Origin: PWQG01 sp051747985
Lineage (GTDB): Bacteria; Pseudomonadota; Gammaproteobacteria; Pseudomonadales; Pseudohongiellaceae
DNA: 9,364 nucleotides
Assembly: GCA_051747985.1 (NCBI GenBank)
Contig: JBNJGU010000114.1
Coordinates: forward strand, 1-9,364
Reading direction: 5' to 3'
The position numbers and the translations under genes were made by a program. Numbering within the stretch: the first letter of the stretch is position 1; each line of letters starts with the position of its first letter. The notes beneath the pieces are model-generated. The model saw only the letters and a list, made by a program, of their open reading frames with translations, was not told the origin of the DNA and searched no databases. Shown here in pieces: positions 6,348 through 9,364 of the stretch.

Positions 6348-7851
6348 CGCAACGCCGGAGGTGCTCCATGGCCTGGTCACGGAACTCGTCATACCAGTTC
6401 TGCTCGGCCCAGTTCAGCCATGCCCCTTCCATGTTCTGCTCGATTGACGGTCGAAAGGCGTCGGACCCCGGCATGGCGAGATACTCGCGGAAATGCCCCA
6501 GCGCCTCATCCCAGTCGCCCTGTTCCCAGTCCACCGCGGCCAGCCCGGAGTGCAGGCGGGCAAGTGCCTGCATGCACAGCTCGGCTCCCTCACAGAGGGC
6601 CGGCAGTCTCGACAGCTGCTTCCGGGCATGCTCCAGATCATCGGCACCGGTCACCTGCTGCATATAGTCGTCCAGTACCACGTGCGCATTGTGACGGATG
6701 GTCTGCACCTCCGGCGTGGCCGAAGACACGGATTCCAGCACGTTGAGGGCCTGTTCGGCCCCTTGCCGCGCCGCGCCGGAGGCGATCAGCGCCGCGGCAC
6801 GCTGCACTTCAAGCCAGTACCACAGCCCCTGGAACTCCTGATCGGGATCCTGCCCTTCCTCCTCCAGCATGGTCAGCATGTGATCCCGCCAGGGCGCCGT
6901 CTGCCGCATGAACCGCTGCAGGGTCTCCGTATCATCCCGTTCCAGTATCCATTCGATCTCGCGGCTGTAGTAGATCATGCGGTTCATCTGCGCCGGCAGA
7001 CTGGACGGGCGCAGGTGCGACTGCAGTTCCGCCAGCCGCAGGCGGTCTGCATACGGCAGACGGGCCGCATGCTGATTCCACATGTTCTCGAGGCCAAGTT
7101 CCGCCGCGCTGACCCGTTGACGCGCCTGGTAGTCCTCGTATCGTGGCACTTCCAGGTCACGCGCCTCGAACCATTGTTCGTCGTTGCCGTCGAACCAGGC
7201 CTGATCATGTTCTATACCGAAACCCTCAGGAGAAGTGGTTTCCACCGACAGCACCTGACCGTCGGGCAGCGTGATGTCGACGAAAGCGTGGGAAGGCAGG
7301 ATCACACCATTGGCCTCCAGTCCCGCCCGCCGGGCCAGCACAATATACAGCAGCGACGAGCTGATACAGTTGTAGCGACCGGATCCCAGCAGGGTGCTGA
7401 GTTGACTCTGACCGGCGTCGTAGGCCTCCAGTGGATCATCGAGGCGCGCTTCTCCGCCCAGAAAATGCTGGAACATGGTCTCGAGAAGGTATTCTCCCGT
7501 CTGCCGGGCCCCCATGCCGCCTTCCGTTTCCGGCGCGCGATCCCCTATCGAACGCCGGAATTCCCGGAATGCCGCTCGAGAGCGGATGTCACCGGAAGCC
7601 ATCAGATACAGCGCCAGCAGCGCATCCGGATCGCCCTGCTCCGCAATCGGATAACGTTCAATGGTATCCCGCTCGAAATCGGTCAACGGACTCCAGAATG
7701 ACGCCTCCGACTGCCCGTACTCCGCGCGGGAACGCTCCCGCCCGTCATCTGCCGCCGCTTGCACCACCGGCATTGACAATGCCAACGTCGCGAACAGCAC
7801 CGAGAACCGGACCACCGGGCGACTGCAGCACAGAAAATATCGTGTCATCAT
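6280..7851 (-). CDS. Exported helical-repeat protein with transglutaminase-like Cys-His-Glu core
   Basis: The product is 523 residues long with a likely signal peptide (RYFLCCSRPVVRFSVLFATLAL, cleavage near VQA|AAD at about residue 32). A transglutaminase-like core follows: Cys162 in GRYNCISSSLLY, His188 in LPSHAFVDI and Glu204 in LSVETTSPEGFG. This N-C-(I/L)-S ... H-x-F ... ETT pattern is that of the bacterial transglutaminase-like families that use Glu in place of Asp. The rest (about 250-520) is helical, with TPR-like units, best near 430-460 (ARLHSGLAAVDWEQGDWDEALGHFREYL). It may act as a peptidase, a cross-linking enzyme or only a binding protein in the envelope; the substrate is unknown. 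The frame is open upstream to 8133, but ATG 7851 is preferred: it has GGAGG at a good distance and gives an intact signal peptide, while the upstream 94 residues are compositionally unlike a protein and overlap the divergent gene. Confidence 0.8.
   Translation of the reverse strand: MMTRYFLCCSRPVVRFSVLFATLALSMPVVQAAADDGRERSRAEYGQSEASFWSPLTDFERDTIERYPIAEQGDPDALLALYLMASGDIRSRAAFREFRRSIGDRAPETEGGMGARQTGEYLLETMFQHFLGGEARLDDPLEAYDAGQSQLSTLLGSGRYNCISSSLLYIVLARRAGLEANGVILPSHAFVDITLPDGQVLSVETTSPEGFGIEHDQAWFDGNDEQWFEARDLEVPRYEDYQARQRVSAAELGLENMWNQHAARLPYADRLRLAELQSHLRPSSLPAQMNRMIYYSREIEWILERDDTETLQRFMRQTAPWRDHMLTMLEEEGQDPDQEFQGLWYWLEVQRAAALIASGAARQGAEQALNVLESVSSATPEVQTIRHNAHVVLDDYMQQVTGADDLEHARKQLSRLPALCEGAELCMQALARLHSGLAAVDWEQGDWDEALGHFREYLAMPGSDAFRPSIEQNMEGAWLNWAEQNWYDEFRDQAMEHLRRCVNALEQAPRCQRRLEEYRAQRF
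6308..6332. other. Stem-loop in the convergent overlap
   Basis: An 8-bp stem (AGGCGCCG with CGGTGCCT, one G-T wobble) encloses a 9-nt loop. It lies inside both coding sequences, at the spot where transcription from the two sides must end or collide. No run of T follows on either strand, so it is not a standard intrinsic terminator, and chance GC-rich pairing is possible. Confidence 0.25.
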
Positions 7852-7862
7852 CCGGACAATGT

Positions 7863-7867
7863 CCTCC
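7863..7867 (-). promoter_or_regulatory. Ribosome binding site that sets the start at 7851
   Basis: On the - strand GGAGG lies 11 nt before the ATG at 7851; a second ATG follows directly (7848). The site supports the short form with an N-terminal signal peptide. Confidence 0.65.
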
Positions 7868-7889
7868 AGGCTGGACTGAAACTGTGATG

Positions 7890-7917
7890 AAGATAACAAT
7901 ACCGATAGCCCTTTCAA
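7890..7917 (-). promoter_or_regulatory. Candidate sigma-70 promoter for the - strand gene
   Basis: On the - strand TTGAAA (7917-7912) is followed after 16 nt by TATCTT (7895-7890), a 5/6 and 4/6 match to the consensus boxes. They lie in the most AT-rich part of the divergent spacer. Transcription would begin near 7882 and leave a leader of about 30 nt, long enough for the GGAGG site. A partner for the divergent + gene is much weaker: TTGACT at 7932-7937 lacks a good -10 box. Confidence 0.4.
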
Positions 7918-7983
7918 TGGTACAAAACGGATTGACTCAGGACACCCGGCCCCCGCATCAAGACCATGCCCGGGCCGATCATG

Positions 7984-7988
7984 GGAGG
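7984..7988 (+). promoter_or_regulatory. Ribosome binding site of the GGDEF sensor gene
   Basis: GGAGG, within the longer purine run GGGAGGGAG (7983-7991), lies 11 nt before the ATG at 8000. It supports that start, which also gives a normal signal peptide. Confidence 0.7.
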
Positions 7989-7999
7989 GAGTATTGACC

Positions 8000-9364
8000 A
8001 TGTGGTCGCGGACATTCAAGCGGTCTCGCCGACCACGGCTTCGGGGCATCCGTCCCGCACTGCTTTCCTGCCTGCTGTGTCTGCCTCCCGTCCATGCCGC
8101 CGACAGTGACGGCACGGTGCTGCGCGTCGGCATCTATCACAACCCGCCCAAAATCCAGTACGACGGACAGGGAGATCTCACCGGTATCCTGGGCGACCTG
8201 CTCAGTGCCATCGCCGATCGGGAGAGCTGGAGCCTTCAGCCGATCAGTTGCCAGTGGAGCGACTGCCTGGCCATGCTGGAGCGCGAGGAGCTGGACCTGC
8301 TTCCCGATGTGGCGGAAAACGATGCCAGGGCGGACCGTTTCGATTTTCACCAGACACCGGCATTGCGCAGTTGGTCCCAGCTGTACAGTGACGCGGACAA
8401 CCCGGTATCAAGCCTGCTCGACCTGGATGATCGCACAGTGGCGGTACTGTCAGACTCGGTACAACAGAGCTACCTCACCACACTGACGGAGAGCTTCGGT
8501 CTGTCCGTCAACTGGCTGGTTGTGGACAACTTCGATCAGGCATTCGAAGCCGTCCGTACCGGAGAGGCCGATGACGCCGCCGCCAACCACTACTACGGCA
8601 ACCTGCAGGCAGCAGAGATGGAGCTGGCACCGAGCCCGGTGATGTTCGAACCCAGCCGGCTGTATTTTGCCAGTTCGGGAGGGCGCTACCCGCAGGTGCT
8701 GGCCCGCATCGACGACCACCTCGACGTCTGGATGGCACAGCCCGGCTCCCCCTACTTCCAGATCCTGGACCGCTGGGCGCCAGACAGTGGACAGAACACC
8801 CCTCCCAGCATGCTCTGGTGGTCCCTGGGCGCGCTGGGCGGCGCCCTGCTGCTGATGACAGGGTTCAGCCAGCTGCTGCGGCGCCGGGTGGCGGAACAGA
8901 CCCGCAGTCTCCGCCGCAGCGAAGAAAGGCTGAACACGATTCTCGACAGCGTGGATGCCTTCATCTATATCAAGAACACCGATCTGCGTTATGAATACGT
9001 CAACCGCAAGGTATCCGAATGGCTGCAACGCCCACTGAACCGGATACTGGGATACCGTGACAGCGACCTGTTCGACGAACGCACGGCCAGCCGCCTGGAG
9101 CAAACCGACCGTCAGATCCTGGAACACGGCCAGCGCCATGCGGATGAAGAGATCAACTCACTGGCGGACAACGCCGAAAGGCGCACCTTTCTCACCGTGA
9201 AAATCCCGCTGCGGGACGCTGATAACCGGACCTACGCCTTGTGTGGCATCTCCACGGACATCACTGAACATCGACGGATCCAGGACCAGCTGCACCGACT
9301 GGCCTGGTTCGACCCGGTCACCGGACTGGGCAATCGTCGCCTGCTGCTCGACCGCCTTGAGCAT
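8000..9364 (+). CDS. Solute-binding/PAS/GGDEF sensor, probable diguanylate cyclase (3' end outside window)
   Basis: The frame is open from the ATG at 8000 to the right edge (455 codons, no stop). Domain order: a signal peptide ending near VHA|AD (residue 33); a periplasmic SBP_bac_3-like domain (about 40-260; LRVGIYHNPPKIQ, LTGILGDLLSAIA, LDLLPDVAENDARADRFDF, DRTVAVLSDSVQQSY); a membrane helix (about 272-291); a short coiled linker; a PAS domain (about 307-423; LNTILDSVDAFIYIKNTDLRYEYVN, ending CGISTDITEHRR); and the beginning of a GGDEF domain (WFDPVTGLGNRRLLLDRLEH). Binding of a small periplasmic solute would thus tune cyclic di-GMP synthesis. The GG(D/E)EF motif and any EAL domain lie beyond the window, so activity cannot be judged. 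Cys84 and Cys89 in the periplasmic domain could form a disulfide; a W-x-x-C-L motif at that place is familiar in such sensors. The gene is divergent from the transglutaminase-like gene across 148 bp and may share control with it. Confidence 0.88.
   Translation, partial: MWSRTFKRSRRPRLRGIRPALLSCLLCLPPVHAADSDGTVLRVGIYHNPPKIQYDGQGDLTGILGDLLSAIADRESWSLQPISCQWSDCLAMLEREELDLLPDVAENDARADRFDFHQTPALRSWSQLYSDADNPVSSLLDLDDRTVAVLSDSVQQSYLTTLTESFGLSVNWLVVDNFDQAFEAVRTGEADDAAANHYYGNLQAAEMELAPSPVMFEPSRLYFASSGGRYPQVLARIDDHLDVWMAQPGSPYFQILDRWAPDSGQNTPPSMLWWSLGALGGALLLMTGFSQLLRRRVAEQTRSLRRSEERLNTILDSVDAFIYIKNTDLRYEYVNRKVSEWLQRPLNRILGYRDSDLFDERTASRLEQTDRQILEHGQRHADEEINSLADNAERRTFLTVKIPLRDADNRTYALCGISTDITEHRRIQDQLHRLAWFDPVTGLGNRRLLLDRLEH

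Noticed and set aside
5499..6392. 297-codon open frame on the - strand
   Set aside because: It is antisense to the PilX-like gene, lacks domain signals and a ribosome site, and is rich in Arg, Gly and His as expected of a shadow frame.
6493..7701. Long open frame (402 codons) on the + strand
   Set aside because: It lies antisense to the transglutaminase-like gene, which has a signal peptide, catalytic motifs and a ribosome site. The + frame has no recognisable domain and a composition typical of GC-rich antisense frames.
7852..8133. N-terminal extension of the - strand gene by 94 residues
   Set aside because: It would bury the signal peptide inside the chain and overlap the divergent sensor gene by 134 bp. 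The ATG at 7851 has its own GGAGG site.

Overview
The window is a GC-rich (by eye roughly 60-65 %), densely coding piece of a bacterial chromosome. The gene types suggest a Gram-negative proteobacterium, plausibly a gammaproteobacterium: a TgpA-like transglutaminase next to a MoxR ATPase, periplasmic TPR proteins, a solute-binding/PAS/GGDEF sensor and a TonB-like N-terminus. The assignment rests on gene types and codon style only. No rRNA, tRNA, CRISPR array, IS element or phage gene was seen.

Layout. Positions 1-6347 hold five genes on the + strand with very short gaps (29, 2, 48 and 6 nt), so they look like one transcription unit: (1) the 3' part of a membrane transglutaminase of the TgpA type, running in from the left edge; (2) a MoxR-family AAA+ ATPase; (3) a 691-residue exported TPR-like repeat protein; (4) a 96-residue ferritin-like protein whose metal-site pattern matches the encapsulated-ferritin (EncFtn) family; (5) a 550-residue protein with a TonB-like N-terminal anchor, a Pro/Ser-rich linker and a PilX/DUF4900-like C-terminal domain. 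A convergent - strand gene (6280-7851) overlaps the tail of gene 5 by 68 bp. It encodes an exported helical-repeat protein with a second, different transglutaminase-like Cys-His-Glu core. From a 148-bp divergent spacer a + strand gene (8000 to the right edge) encodes a solute-binding domain, a TM helix, a PAS domain and the start of a GGDEF domain, so it is probably a diguanylate cyclase.

How they may work together. MoxR ATPases are often encoded beside transglutaminase, DUF58 and TPR proteins and are thought to act in maturation or assembly of envelope or metal-containing complexes. Here such a MoxR/transglutaminase/TPR set is followed directly by an EncFtn-like protein and an anchored surface-type protein. 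The EncFtn-like protein stops at the end of the ferritin domain, with no visible encapsulin-targeting tail and no encapsulin gene in the window. This orphan EncFtn in an envelope/MoxR operon is the most unusual feature. Any functional link between the parts is inference from gene order.
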